NCBI GenBank assembly: GCA_014268975.2
Contig: CP077096.1
Location: forward strand, 2,889,501 to 2,953,500
DNA from: Pseudomonas wayambapalatensis
Lineage (GTDB): Bacteria; Pseudomonadota; Gammaproteobacteria; Pseudomonadales; Pseudomonadaceae
Direction of reading: 5' to 3'
Length of the DNA stretch: 64,000 bases
Part shown: one piece after another, positions 45,950 through 54,314 of the stretch
Numbering within the stretch: the first letter of the stretch is position 1
How the letters are laid out: the number at the start of each line of letters is the position of its first letter
Translations under genes and position numbers: made by a program
The notes under the pieces: generated by a model
What the model was told of the DNA's origin: nothing
Seen by the model: the letters and a program-made list of their open reading frames with translations, nothing else
The model's database searches: none

Positions 45950-46105
45950 CTCAAAGCACCTCGCGCCAAATACAGCGCCGTTGCACCTTTAGCGCCACCG
46001 GTCTGCCAGATCGGTAATAAACCGAATCCCCTGCTGCTGCGATGCTCCGAACTTATGTACGGCAAACGCCCGTGCATATCCCACAGCCACAAGAGGTGCA
46101 AGACC

Positions 46106-46270
46106 ATGGCCAATAACCAGAACAAGACTGGCAGTCAGGGTGGTACCAAAAATCCTGGCAACTTCGCCAACGACCGGGAAAAAGCGTCCGAAGCCGGTCG
46201 CAAAGGCGGCCAGCAGTCCGGTGGCAACAAGCAGAACGACGACATGGGCCGCAAGGGCGGCCGCTCGTAA
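46106..46270 (+). CDS. KGG-motif general stress protein
   Basis: A 54-residue, highly hydrophilic protein with the stress-induced KGG repeats: SQGGTKNPGNFANDREKASEAGRKGGQQSGG and DMGRKGGRS. Members (YciG and Con-10 types) accumulate in stationary phase or under osmotic stress; mechanism is unknown. The ATG at 46106 has AAGAGG upstream. A nine-base hairpin (GCGGTGCCG/CGGCACCGC at 46280-46305) without a T-run follows. Confidence 0.88.
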   Translation: MANNQNKTGSQGGTKNPGNFANDREKASEAGRKGGQQSGGNKQNDDMGRKGGRS

Positions 46271-46446
46271 GTGATGCTGCGCGGTGCCGGGGTAGCTCGG
46301 CACCGCAACAGTAGGCTGAGGCAAGAATTTCGGGTTTGTACCCGTAGTTATTTTCCGGATCAATTTGCGCTCGTGCGCGGCAGGCAGGCAATCCTTACCT
46401 GCCTCGAAACTTCACCGGGAGGCGGAGGCAGCAGTCGGGCTCGGCC

Positions 46447-48447
46447 TCAGTGCGGCGCGCGCACGATGGTCTTGAGCAAGTCTTCCGGGCTGATGTGCCC
46501 AACCACCTGGCTCACCGCGCTGCCTGGGGTTGGCAGGTCGATGATGTGGTCTTTCATCCGGCCGACCACGTGCATTTCGCACGGCTTGCAGTCGAATTTC
46601 AGGGTCAGCACTTCGTCGCCATGAATCAGCTGCATTGGCGCGACCTTGGTGCGTACACCGGTAACGCCCTTGGCCTGCTTGGGACACAGGTTGAAGGAGA
46701 AGCGCAGGCAGTGCTTGGTGATCATCACCGGCACCTCGCCGTGCTCCTCGTGGGCCTCGAACGCTGCATCGATCAACTTCACCCCATGGCGATGATAGAA
46801 GTCACGGGCTTTCTGGTTATAGACGTTGGCCAGGAACGACAGGTGCGCTTCGGGATAGACCGGGGGAGGCGTGGTCTCGGCCTTGCGGCTACCGCGCGGG
46901 TGCGCCTTGACCCGTGCCTCGGTGAGCATTTCGATAGCCTCACGACGCAGGGCCTTGAGTTGCGAGTTGGGGATGAAGTACGCCTGCGGGGCATCGAGCT
47001 CGATGGCCTCGGCGTGGTACTGGGTGGTGCCCAGTTGGCCCAGCAGGTCGTGCAACTGATCCAGCGCCTGCTGCGGTTTGTTGGCCGCGCCGAACGGGCC
47101 GTCCAGGGCAACCTGCACGGTGACGCCTTCCTCGCTGGTGACACTCAGCGCCAGGCGTTGCTCGGTCAGCACGACATGCCACTGAACCGCGACGCGGCGC
47201 TCGGACGAGGTGCGTTGCAGCGCCTGCTGCCAGTTATGGTCAAGGTTGCGCGACAGTGGGTGATTCGGCCGCAGCTTGTGCAAGCCTTCGGGCATCTCGT
47301 TGGGTTCGACGCGATAACGGTAGCGTGTCTGGCCATCGTCCTCGAACTCGCCACGTGGCTCGGCGATGTTGGCCCGGAAGCCCACCACTTCACGCTTGAC
47401 CAGCACGTTCAAGCCGTCACCGTTGGTCAGCGGTACCTCGGTGACCACCATCAGGTCACGCTTGCCGACCTTTTCCACCACACCCACTGGCAAGCCGGTG
47501 AAGGTGGGCGAATCGAAGGCACCGATGTCGATCTTGCGGTCGCTGACGAAGTAGTCGGTGCTGCCGCGGTGGAAGGTCTTGTCCGGGTCGGGTACGAAGA
47601 AGTGCTGGGTTCGACCGCTCGATGCGCGGGCCAGGTCCGGGCGATCTTCGAGAATCGCATCCAGCTCCTTGCGGTAGTGGGCGGTGATGTTCTTCACATA
47701 GCCCATGTCCTTGTAGCGGCCTTCGATCTTGAATGAGCGCACGCCGGCGTCGACCAGGTCACGCAGGTTGGCGGTCTGGTTGTTGTCCTTCATCGACAGC
47801 AGGTGCTTCTCGAAGGCAACCACCCGGCCCTGATCGTCCTTGAGGGTGTAGGGCAGGCGACAGGCCTGGGAGCAATCACCCCGGTTGGCGCTGCGGCCGG
47901 TCTGGGCGTGGGAAATGTTGCATTGGCCGGAGAAGGCCACGCACAACGCGCCGTGGATGAAGAACTCGATGGCAGCATCGGTCTCGGCGGCGATGGCGCG
48001 GATCTGCTGCAGGTTCAGTTCACGGGCCAGCACCAACTGGGAGAAGCCGGCCTGGTCGAGGAATCTGGCGCGCTCTAGGGTGCGAATGTCGGTCTGTGTA
48101 CTGGCGTGCAACTCGATCGGTGGGATGTCCAGCTCCATCACCCCCAGGTCCTGGACGATCAATGCATCGACACCGGCGTCGTACAGCTGGTGGATCAGCT
48201 TGCGTGCAGGCTCCAGCTCGTTGTCGTGGAGGATGGTATTGATCGTGGTGAAGACCCGCGCGTGGTAGCGCCGGGCGAACTCCACCAACTCGGCGATATC
48301 GCCGACCTCGTTGCACGCGTTGTGCCGCGCGCCGAAGCTCGGGCCGCCGATATAGATGGCGTCGGCGCCATGCAGAATGGCCTCGCGGGCGATGGCCACA
48401 TCGCGGGCAGGGCTGAGCAGTTCCAGGTGATTCTTTGGAAGGGACAT
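46447..48447 (-). CDS. rlhA: U32 family 23S rRNA C2501 hydroxylase
   Basis: A 666-residue U32 peptidase-family protein matching the RlhA (YdcP) type that makes 5-hydroxycytidine at position 2501 of 23S rRNA. Landmarks are LLSPARDVAIAREAILHGADAIYIGG, ALCVAFSGQCNISH with RGDCSQACRLPY (iron-sulfur cysteines) and KIEGRYKDMGYVKN, and the C-terminal RlhA-specific domain ending in LKFDCKPCEMHVVG. The ATG at 48447 has a GGAAGGGA site. It appears monocistronic. Confidence 0.9.
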   Translation of the reverse strand: MSLPKNHLELLSPARDVAIAREAILHGADAIYIGGPSFGARHNACNEVGDIAELVEFARRYHARVFTTINTILHDNELEPARKLIHQLYDAGVDALIVQDLGVMELDIPPIELHASTQTDIRTLERARFLDQAGFSQLVLARELNLQQIRAIAAETDAAIEFFIHGALCVAFSGQCNISHAQTGRSANRGDCSQACRLPYTLKDDQGRVVAFEKHLLSMKDNNQTANLRDLVDAGVRSFKIEGRYKDMGYVKNITAHYRKELDAILEDRPDLARASSGRTQHFFVPDPDKTFHRGSTDYFVSDRKIDIGAFDSPTFTGLPVGVVEKVGKRDLMVVTEVPLTNGDGLNVLVKREVVGFRANIAEPRGEFEDDGQTRYRYRVEPNEMPEGLHKLRPNHPLSRNLDHNWQQALQRTSSERRVAVQWHVVLTEQRLALSVTSEEGVTVQVALDGPFGAANKPQQALDQLHDLLGQLGTTQYHAEAIELDAPQAYFIPNSQLKALRREAIEMLTEARVKAHPRGSRKAETTPPPVYPEAHLSFLANVYNQKARDFYHRHGVKLIDAAFEAHEEHGEVPVMITKHCLRFSFNLCPKQAKGVTGVRTKVAPMQLIHGDEVLTLKFDCKPCEMHVVGRMKDHIIDLPTPGSAVSQVVGHISPEDLLKTIVRAPH

Positions 48448-48590
48448 GTCGTTATAGGTTCGTGCTGTCACGGTTTAGGGCGGCATTGTAGCGATGAATT
48501 GCCGCGCAGGCACCCGTGACGTTCCAGGCGGGCATACTCGGCAGCGACGGGCCTGCTCTCCTTGACGCAGCCCCGTCATCCGCCCACGTG

Positions 48591-50021
48591 TCAGAGAGCC
48601 GGAGCAGTTTGCTCCGCTTGCCATTGCGTCCTGCTGGACGCTTTGCCACAGATAGGCGTCAGCTGTACGCTCAGCGATTGATCCAGGTTCGCATCAAACA
48701 CTGGAATCATCATCTGGGCACTGCAGCCAGCGACCCGATCCTGACTGATGACATTACCTGCGCGGGTAATCGACACCCATGTGCCTTCAGGCGCTACTAC
48801 CGATTCCGGAGGCGACCAGGTGACATCCACGACCCCTACTCTCGGTCGGAGCAAGGTAACCAATGGAGTCCCAGTAACCATCGGCACCCAATCGCCTTCC
48901 GTTCCTACCCCAGACCCAGGATAGGCAATGACCTGACACACCCACTTCTTGTCGGTCCTAAGCGGCGCTTTCAGCGACAAGCGCTCGTGGGTCCGGGGGG
49001 CATCGACGCGCGCAGAGGCGGCGACCATGGCGGTCTCTGGCGAAAACACCTGCACGATGTAGTGAGTGATCTCCAGACTGTTCGACATGTTCCAGGCCAC
49101 ATCGACGCCCTCGTTGTCCAACACCACTGAGGTGATGTCGGGCCTGTCTGCTACGACGCGCAAAGACTTGGTGCTGATGCCTGCGCCTTTTGCAGTCAGG
49201 GCCGTGAGGGTAAAGCTGAACGCATCAAACTCCGGCAGTGGCGAGGACAGTGGCAAGTCGGCGAGCTCGTATCCCGCGGGCAGGGCCATGTCGTAATGCG
49301 TGCCGGTAAGCGCACTGTGCAGGCTCAGCTGGTATTGCACGATCTCTCTGGGGTCCAGGGAAAACCATGCGACTGCGATGCGGTTTCCACCACGATAGAG
49401 CGGGCTCTGCTCCAGATTCGGCGGGGTCATGCATGACGGGAAATGAATCAGCTCCGATCGGGCGCGGGTATTCTCGCGAACCACAGCCTCCACGCCGACT
49501 GTCCAGCCTTGGTCATTGCCCAGCCCCCCGCCCAGTTGCGAATTGCCCACGACAGCACTGGCGCTACCCGCTCCACTGATTGGAATGACGAATGTCGTGC
49601 CGCTGACCGGTGATGACACGACGATCTCATAGCCCAGAAGAGCCTGGCTGGAAGGCTGCCAACCAACGCGCAGGGTCTCGCCATCGTATATCGCCGAGTG
49701 CAGGATCGGCTGGAGGGTTGGCAGGGGCAGTGGAGCGCTGCTCTCTGTTTCCCCACTCTCCCGCAAGGCCATCACGGTGACGCGATATTCACGTATCGCG
49801 CTCAGGGGGTCGGACAGAGGTAATACGCCAACGGTAGCTGCACCGTCTGGAATGAATTGGTGTTTCAACGGCGTCCAGCCGCCTGTGTCCTGATGACCCA
49901 ATGTGATCACCCAACCTGCAGGCGTGTCCAATTCGAGAGGGCTCCATGCCACACGCAGGCAGTCTGTCTCGTAAACGGCCTGAACGATGGAGAGCCTGAG
50001 TGCATCGTTACCGCGTTGCAT
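48591..50021 (-). CDS. Protein of five FN3-like repeats, unknown function
   Basis: A 476-residue protein made of about five repeats of roughly 90-95 residues, each starting with a strand pattern like LRVAWSP, LRVGWQP, IAVAWFS, VDVAWNM and VDVTWSP and continuing as a beta-sandwich. This is the look of fibronectin type III domains. There is no signal peptide, membrane segment or catalytic motif. The ATG at 50021 has a perfect AGGAGGT site and overlaps the end of the Hint-domain gene by 14 bases, so the two are co-translated. No known family member was recognised; it may be a structural or binding partner of the Hint protein. Confidence 0.72.
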   Translation of the reverse strand: MQRGNDALRLSIVQAVYETDCLRVAWSPLELDTPAGWVITLGHQDTGGWTPLKHQFIPDGAATVGVLPLSDPLSAIREYRVTVMALRESGETESSAPLPLPTLQPILHSAIYDGETLRVGWQPSSQALLGYEIVVSSPVSGTTFVIPISGAGSASAVVGNSQLGGGLGNDQGWTVGVEAVVRENTRARSELIHFPSCMTPPNLEQSPLYRGGNRIAVAWFSLDPREIVQYQLSLHSALTGTHYDMALPAGYELADLPLSSPLPEFDAFSFTLTALTAKGAGISTKSLRVVADRPDITSVVLDNEGVDVAWNMSNSLEITHYIVQVFSPETAMVAASARVDAPRTHERLSLKAPLRTDKKWVCQVIAYPGSGVGTEGDWVPMVTGTPLVTLLRPRVGVVDVTWSPPESVVAPEGTWVSITRAGNVISQDRVAGCSAQMMIPVFDANLDQSLSVQLTPICGKASSRTQWQAEQTAPAL

Positions 50022-51771
50022 TGCCGACCTCCTGTGAAGTGCCGCTCACGTCAGAGGACTGCTGCGCCTTTTGTTTTTGCTGGTTGTCGTAATCAGCCAA
50101 GAACGCAGGATGGACGGTTGCTCGCAGTTGCGCAGGGCTGCGAAGTGGCGCTCTGCTTTTGAGATCTGCCAGCATATTTTGCGTAGCGAGGTTACCCGAC
50201 AAAATGCCGTTGGCGTAATAACTGCCTTCGACGCCACCTTTGAATTGCAAGTTGTATACCGGGGTGGCCTGAGCCTCGACATAACCGACGAATGTCACCG
50301 TGATCGGAGGTCCGTCACCGGCCAACTTGTCGCCTACCTGGATTTCCCGTGCCTGCACCTCCATGTTTCTCACGGCACTCCCGATTTGAATCGCTCGCAT
50401 GATGGGGTGGGTCGGTGTGACATGCAGGGTCTGGCCGGTAGTGCGTATCTCAAGCATGGAGCCATTTTCTGTACCCGTGGTTCTTTCACTGACCGTGCGC
50501 ACGCCATGCGGTGTCTTGACCTTGTCTCCCGAGACGATCTCTTCGATTTTTTTTGTCTCGCCCGACGCCAGGGTGATCAATGTGCCCCCTGCTACACAAC
50601 CTTCCATGATGCGGAGTTGAGGGATGATCTCCCTGCCGGGGTTTCCTGCGGATCGCTTATCGCTGGTAAATACAAGCGTTACGTTTCGTGGCATGGGATC
50701 TTCTGGCGTTCCTGGAAGGTAGAGCATGTTGGTCATGTAGAAGTTGACGAGCGAGTCTTTATTGTTGGTCAGGCATGACGGGTTGCGCTTGAACTTTTCG
50801 GCCTCGTAATTGAAGCTCAGCTTTCCATTACCGTCAGATGTCCATTCGTCAGCAATACTTTCAGCTCTGGAGTGTACCCGACAGCCCCCACCGCTCGGGT
50901 TTACTAGATAGATCGCCGTTTCGCCAGTTACCGTAGATTCGGTTTTTCCTTCGGCGAGAGCGTAGCCAGAAACGGGAATCAGATAGTTAGCAGGCTTGTT
51001 CTGGCTTGCCCAATAATCGCACTCTTCACGGCTGTGGCGGTTCCAGCACATCTTGATGGGTGTATCGTTGTCAGGGAGTTTATTGCTGCAGACTTCCGTA
51101 GCGGCAGGAGCAGAAATGACGCATTTGCCATTGGCGTCTCTTGTACAAGGTCTGGGCTCTGTCATACAAGCGTCAACGATACCCGTTGAACTGACTGCCT
51201 TCATGACGAGCGTCGGCGGGAACTCGTCGTCACTGTCCTTGGGGATCATGTTGAAGAAAGCGACAGCGCGAACGGGAATCGTTGGATCCACCGAGGCACT
51301 CACGTTAACGCGTAGTTCAGGAAGGTTCGTCAGATCAGTGGCGTTTTTCGAGGCAATGAAATCACCCGTGAGGTCGTTATACATAATGAGCGTGACAGAG
51401 TTTCTCTCGCTGCCGTTCGCAACGGTCGAAATGGCTTCAGAGCTGTACGTGACCGCTGAACTAGTTGCAGTAGCATTGGAGCGCGAAAGCTCCGAGATGA
51501 ATTGAAGGTCTTGCAAAGGAGCGTCGGCATCACTAGACGTCTCAGGGAAGACAACTGGTTTTACTGCGTCAGGCTTTGCGCCGGAAACAGCGAGCGCTTT
51601 CACCCGCTGTTTGTGCGCAGCTTCCAGGCGCCTGAACATTTCGGGCGCCTGTGCTTTTGTATGCCCTGTCAGGAGTTGTTGTGCCTTATAAAGTTGATAA
51701 TGCTGGGGGTTGCCCCAGTCCAGCTGATACAGGACGCCAGGGGTAAGATCTTTAGTCAATTCCTGCCCCAA
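50008..51771 (-). CDS. Large protein with a C-terminal Hint (intein/hedgehog-type) domain
   Basis: A 587-residue frame starting at TTG 51771, but open upstream without a usual start codon. Residues 1-400 are unrecognised, with a cysteine-rich stretch (about 205-255) suggesting disulfides. A Hint domain follows from about residue 415: catalytic Cys in EGCVAGGTLI, block-B histidine in TPTHPIM, and the closing strand VYNLQFKGGVEGSYYANGILSGN. The usual terminal His-Asn pair is replaced by Gly-Asn. Hint domains cut or splice their own chain. An N-terminal signal peptide seems to lie in the neighbouring frame (51905-51804). GC content is visibly below that of flanking genes. Confidence 0.75.
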   Translation of the reverse strand: MGQELTKDLTPGVLYQLDWGNPQHYQLYKAQQLLTGHTKAQAPEMFRRLEAAHKQRVKALAVSGAKPDAVKPVVFPETSSDADAPLQDLQFISELSRSNATATSSAVTYSSEAISTVANGSERNSVTLIMYNDLTGDFIASKNATDLTNLPELRVNVSASVDPTIPVRAVAFFNMIPKDSDDEFPPTLVMKAVSSTGIVDACMTEPRPCTRDANGKCVISAPAATEVCSNKLPDNDTPIKMCWNRHSREECDYWASQNKPANYLIPVSGYALAEGKTESTVTGETAIYLVNPSGGGCRVHSRAESIADEWTSDGNGKLSFNYEAEKFKRNPSCLTNNKDSLVNFYMTNMLYLPGTPEDPMPRNVTLVFTSDKRSAGNPGREIIPQLRIMEGCVAGGTLITLASGETKKIEEIVSGDKVKTPHGVRTVSERTTGTENGSMLEIRTTGQTLHVTPTHPIMRAIQIGSAVRNMEVQAREIQVGDKLAGDGPPITVTFVGYVEAQATPVYNLQFKGGVEGSYYANGILSGNLATQNMLADLKSRAPLRSPAQLRATVHPAFLADYDNQQKQKAQQSSDVSGTSQEVGNATR

Positions 51772-51803
51772 TGTTTCTACTTTTTCCTGGGCGTTTATTG
51801 CGT

Positions 51804-51905
51804 TTACTTCATCAGTGGCCTCGGCGGCCAGGCAGAAGGAAGCGCATAAAAGAATAAAAACAATGCAGCCAATAGATTAATTGAGGTCGACTCTCGACTT
51901 GTCAT
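51804..51905 (-). other. Out-of-frame signal-peptide start of the Hint gene
   Basis: An ATG at 51905 with a strong GGGAG site (eight-base spacing) opens a 33-codon frame, MTSRESTSINLLAALFLFFYALPSA, that looks like a signal peptide and then stops at TAA 51806-51804. The Hint gene frame lies one base back and is itself hydrophobic over the same DNA (GCIVFILLCASFCLAAEA). A one-base loss in the T-rich run, slippage, or a sequencing error would explain the break. Confidence 0.6.
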
Positions 51906-52031
51906 CGTCTTTGCTCCCTGGTGGGTTCGATCCCTTGAATGGCAACACACGACATCGCCCTCTCGGACAACATTGTTAAGATCCAACCTACTGGGATTAC
52001 GCGCTCGCCGACAACTGGCAAAAATGATAGG

Positions 52032-52919
52032 TCATTTGTCTGTGCCTGACAGATCACCCAGGCAATCGATCAAGGCCGAAGTGGCTGGTGACAGGCTGCA
52101 TTCTGTGCGGGTGATGATGCCGATTTCACGCTCCAGACCTCGCGCTTCCAAGGGCCTGCGCAGCAACCTGTGTGTACCGTCGTCCGCCGATTCCGGCAGC
52201 AGCGTAACCCCCAACCCATTGCGCACCAGCGCCAATACCGTCGACATGTAGTTGGCTTCCATGGCGGCTTGCAACACCAGCCCGTGTGCGCGGAACACCT
52301 CCTCGATCTGCGCCCGCACACTGCTGTCGCGCCCGGTGAGGATCATCGGCAGGCCGTCCAGGGCTTGCAGATCGACGGGGCCCGTGGCCAGCGGGTGTCC
52401 GACAGGCACAAACAGGCATAACCGATCACTCAGTAACGGTGTGAAGTCCAGCCCGTGCCCGAACTGGCTGCGCACACCCACGCCGAAATCCACATCGCCT
52501 TCGCGCACGCGCTCGACAATGCGCTCGGCAACCAGGTCGCGCAGGCGCACTTCGACACCTGGATGCGACTGCCGGAACACCGCCAGCCGCTGCGCCAGCG
52601 CCCCGGCACACAACGAGGGCAGGGCAGCCACTGTGACCACCCCGCGGCGCACCGCCGCCAAGCCTTGGCTGGCGCTGACGATGTTGGACAGATCGAGCAG
52701 CAGCTTCTCCATCGCCGGCAACGCCTCGCGCCCTGCAGCAGTGAGGGTGACGTGCCGAGGGCTGCGTTCGAGCAGGGCAACGCCCAGCCAGCTTTCGAGT
52801 TGGCGGATCTGGACGGTCAGGGCCGAGGGCGACAAGTGCAGGTCGTTGGCGGCGCGGGCGAAGTTGCCGCGCTGGGCAACGGTGATGAAGGCGCGAATAT
52901 GCTGCAGGGCATTCTTCAT
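52032..52919 (-). CDS. LysR-family transcriptional regulator
   Basis: A 295-residue LysR regulator. The N-terminal helix-turn-helix is clear (LQHIRAFITVAQRGNFARAANDLHLSPSALTVQIRQLESWLGVALLERSPRHVTLT), followed by the effector-binding domain. It is divergent from the CitMHS transporter gene across 100 bases holding the palindrome AAATTGCAATTT, the expected layout for a regulator of that operon. The ATG at 52919 gives the standard N-terminus; upstream frame extends into the promoter. Confidence 0.92.
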   Translation of the reverse strand: MKNALQHIRAFITVAQRGNFARAANDLHLSPSALTVQIRQLESWLGVALLERSPRHVTLTAAGREALPAMEKLLLDLSNIVSASQGLAAVRRGVVTVAALPSLCAGALAQRLAVFRQSHPGVEVRLRDLVAERIVERVREGDVDFGVGVRSQFGHGLDFTPLLSDRLCLFVPVGHPLATGPVDLQALDGLPMILTGRDSSVRAQIEEVFRAHGLVLQAAMEANYMSTVLALVRNGLGVTLLPESADDGTHRLLRRPLEARGLEREIGIITRTECSLSPATSALIDCLGDLSGTDK

Positions 52920-52946
52920 TTTGTTTTTTCGAATGTGCGTGGCTTT

Positions 52947-52958
52947 AAATTGCAATTT
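52947..52958. promoter_or_regulatory. Palindromic LysR operator candidate
   Basis: AAATTGCAATTT is a perfect 12-base palindrome centred in the 100-bp gap between the LysR gene and the CitMHS operon. LysR proteins typically bind dyad symmetric T-N11-A sites in such divergent gaps. Confidence 0.55.
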
Positions 52959-53019
52959 ACACGCTACCGAACCTCTCCCGATACTCGGGACAACAACAAA
53001 AACAAGCCGGAGTAACCCC

Positions 53020-54312
53020 ATGCTCGCCCTCTACGGCGTCATTACCATTCTGTCCTTGCTGATCGCGGTGATGAGCAAGCGCATCTCGCCCCTGGTCGCG
53101 CTGATTGCCTTTCCCATCGTGGCTGCCTTGCTCGCGGGTTTCGGCCTGCAGACCAGCGGTTTCATTCTCACTGGCATCAAGAATGTCGCCCCGGTGGTCG
53201 GCATGTTCATCTTCGCCATCCTGTTCTTCGGCGTGATGACCGATGCCGGCATGCTCGACCCGATCATCGACCGCATCCTGCGCGCCGTCGGCACCCGCCC
53301 CACCCGTATCGTCTGCGGCACCGCATTGCTGGCGTTGCTGGTACACCTGGATGGGTCGGGTGCGGTGACATTCCTCGTCACGGTGCCCGCGATGCTGCCG
53401 CTGTATACACGCCTGGGCATCGACCGACGGGTGCTGGCCTGCGTTGCGGCGATGGCGGCGGGGGTGAATTTCCTGCCCTGGACGGGACCTGTGCTGCGCT
53501 CGTCCGCGGCGCTGCACGTGCCGGTGGCTGACCTGTTCCAACCGCTGATTCCGGTACAGGTGGTGGGGCTGTTGTTCGTCTTCGGCTGCGCCTACTGGCT
53601 GGGCCGACGCGAAGAGAAACGCCTGGGGCTCATGGCCGGCGCCGATGCCGGCGCGGCACCGCAGCGTATCTTGAGCGCCGATGAACAAGCCCTGCGCCGT
53701 ACGCACATGTTCTGGCCGAACCTGCTGCTCACCGTACTGGTGATGGCGGTGATGATCGCAGGCTGGGTCGACCCGGTAGTGATGTTCATGCTCGGCACGG
53801 TCGCCGCGCTTTGCCTGAATTACCCCCGTGTCGATCAGCAACGCGAACGCATCGATGCACACGCCAAGACCGCCCTGACCATGGCCAGCATCCTGCTTGC
53901 CGCCGGTGTGTTCACCGGCATCATGCAAGGCACCGGCATGCTCAAGGCCATGGCCGAGGTGGCGGTGCAACAGATTCCGCCGGGCCACGGGCGACTGATT
54001 CCCGCACTGGTGGGCTTCGTGTCGATGCCGCTCAGCTTGCTGTTCGACCCGGACTCGTTCTACTTCGGGGTCATGCCGGTGATTGCCGAGGTCGGCCGCT
54101 CGCTGGGCGTGGACCCGGTGCAGGTGGCCCAGGCGTCGCTGCTTGGCGTACATACCACCGGCTTCCCGGTCAGCCCGCTGACCCCAGCGACCTTCCTGCT
54201 GGTGGGCCTGTGCAAGCTCGACCTTGCCGATCACCAGCGTTTCACCCTGCCATTTCTGTTCGCCGCGTCGGTGCTGATGACCCTGACCGCGCTGGCACTT
54301 GGAGTCTTCTGA
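53020..54312 (+). CDS. CitMHS-family citrate/dicarboxylate:cation transporter
   Basis: A 430-residue, eleven- to twelve-helix transporter of the CitMHS family. The stretches ILFFGVMTDAGMLDPIIDRILR, LLVHLDGSGAVTFLVTVPAMLPLY, GVNFLPWTGPVLRSSAAL and GVHTTGFPVSPLTPATFLL are typical and contain the substrate-site prolines and serines. Members import metal-citrate or related tricarboxylates. GGAG precedes the ATG. It starts an operon with two AtuA-like genes two bases downstream, under a divergent LysR gene. Confidence 0.88.
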   Translation: MLALYGVITILSLLIAVMSKRISPLVALIAFPIVAALLAGFGLQTSGFILTGIKNVAPVVGMFIFAILFFGVMTDAGMLDPIIDRILRAVGTRPTRIVCGTALLALLVHLDGSGAVTFLVTVPAMLPLYTRLGIDRRVLACVAAMAAGVNFLPWTGPVLRSSAALHVPVADLFQPLIPVQVVGLLFVFGCAYWLGRREEKRLGLMAGADAGAAPQRILSADEQALRRTHMFWPNLLLTVLVMAVMIAGWVDPVVMFMLGTVAALCLNYPRVDQQRERIDAHAKTALTMASILLAAGVFTGIMQGTGMLKAMAEVAVQQIPPGHGRLIPALVGFVSMPLSLLFDPDSFYFGVMPVIAEVGRSLGVDPVQVAQASLLGVHTTGFPVSPLTPATFLLVGLCKLDLADHQRFTLPFLFAASVLMTLTALALGVF

Positions 54313-54314
54313 AC

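Noticed and set aside
46280..46305. GCGGTGCCG/CGGCACCGC hairpin after the KGG gene as a terminator
   Set aside because: Strong stem but no T-tract on either side. It may protect the transcript end, but a rho-independent terminator is not supported.
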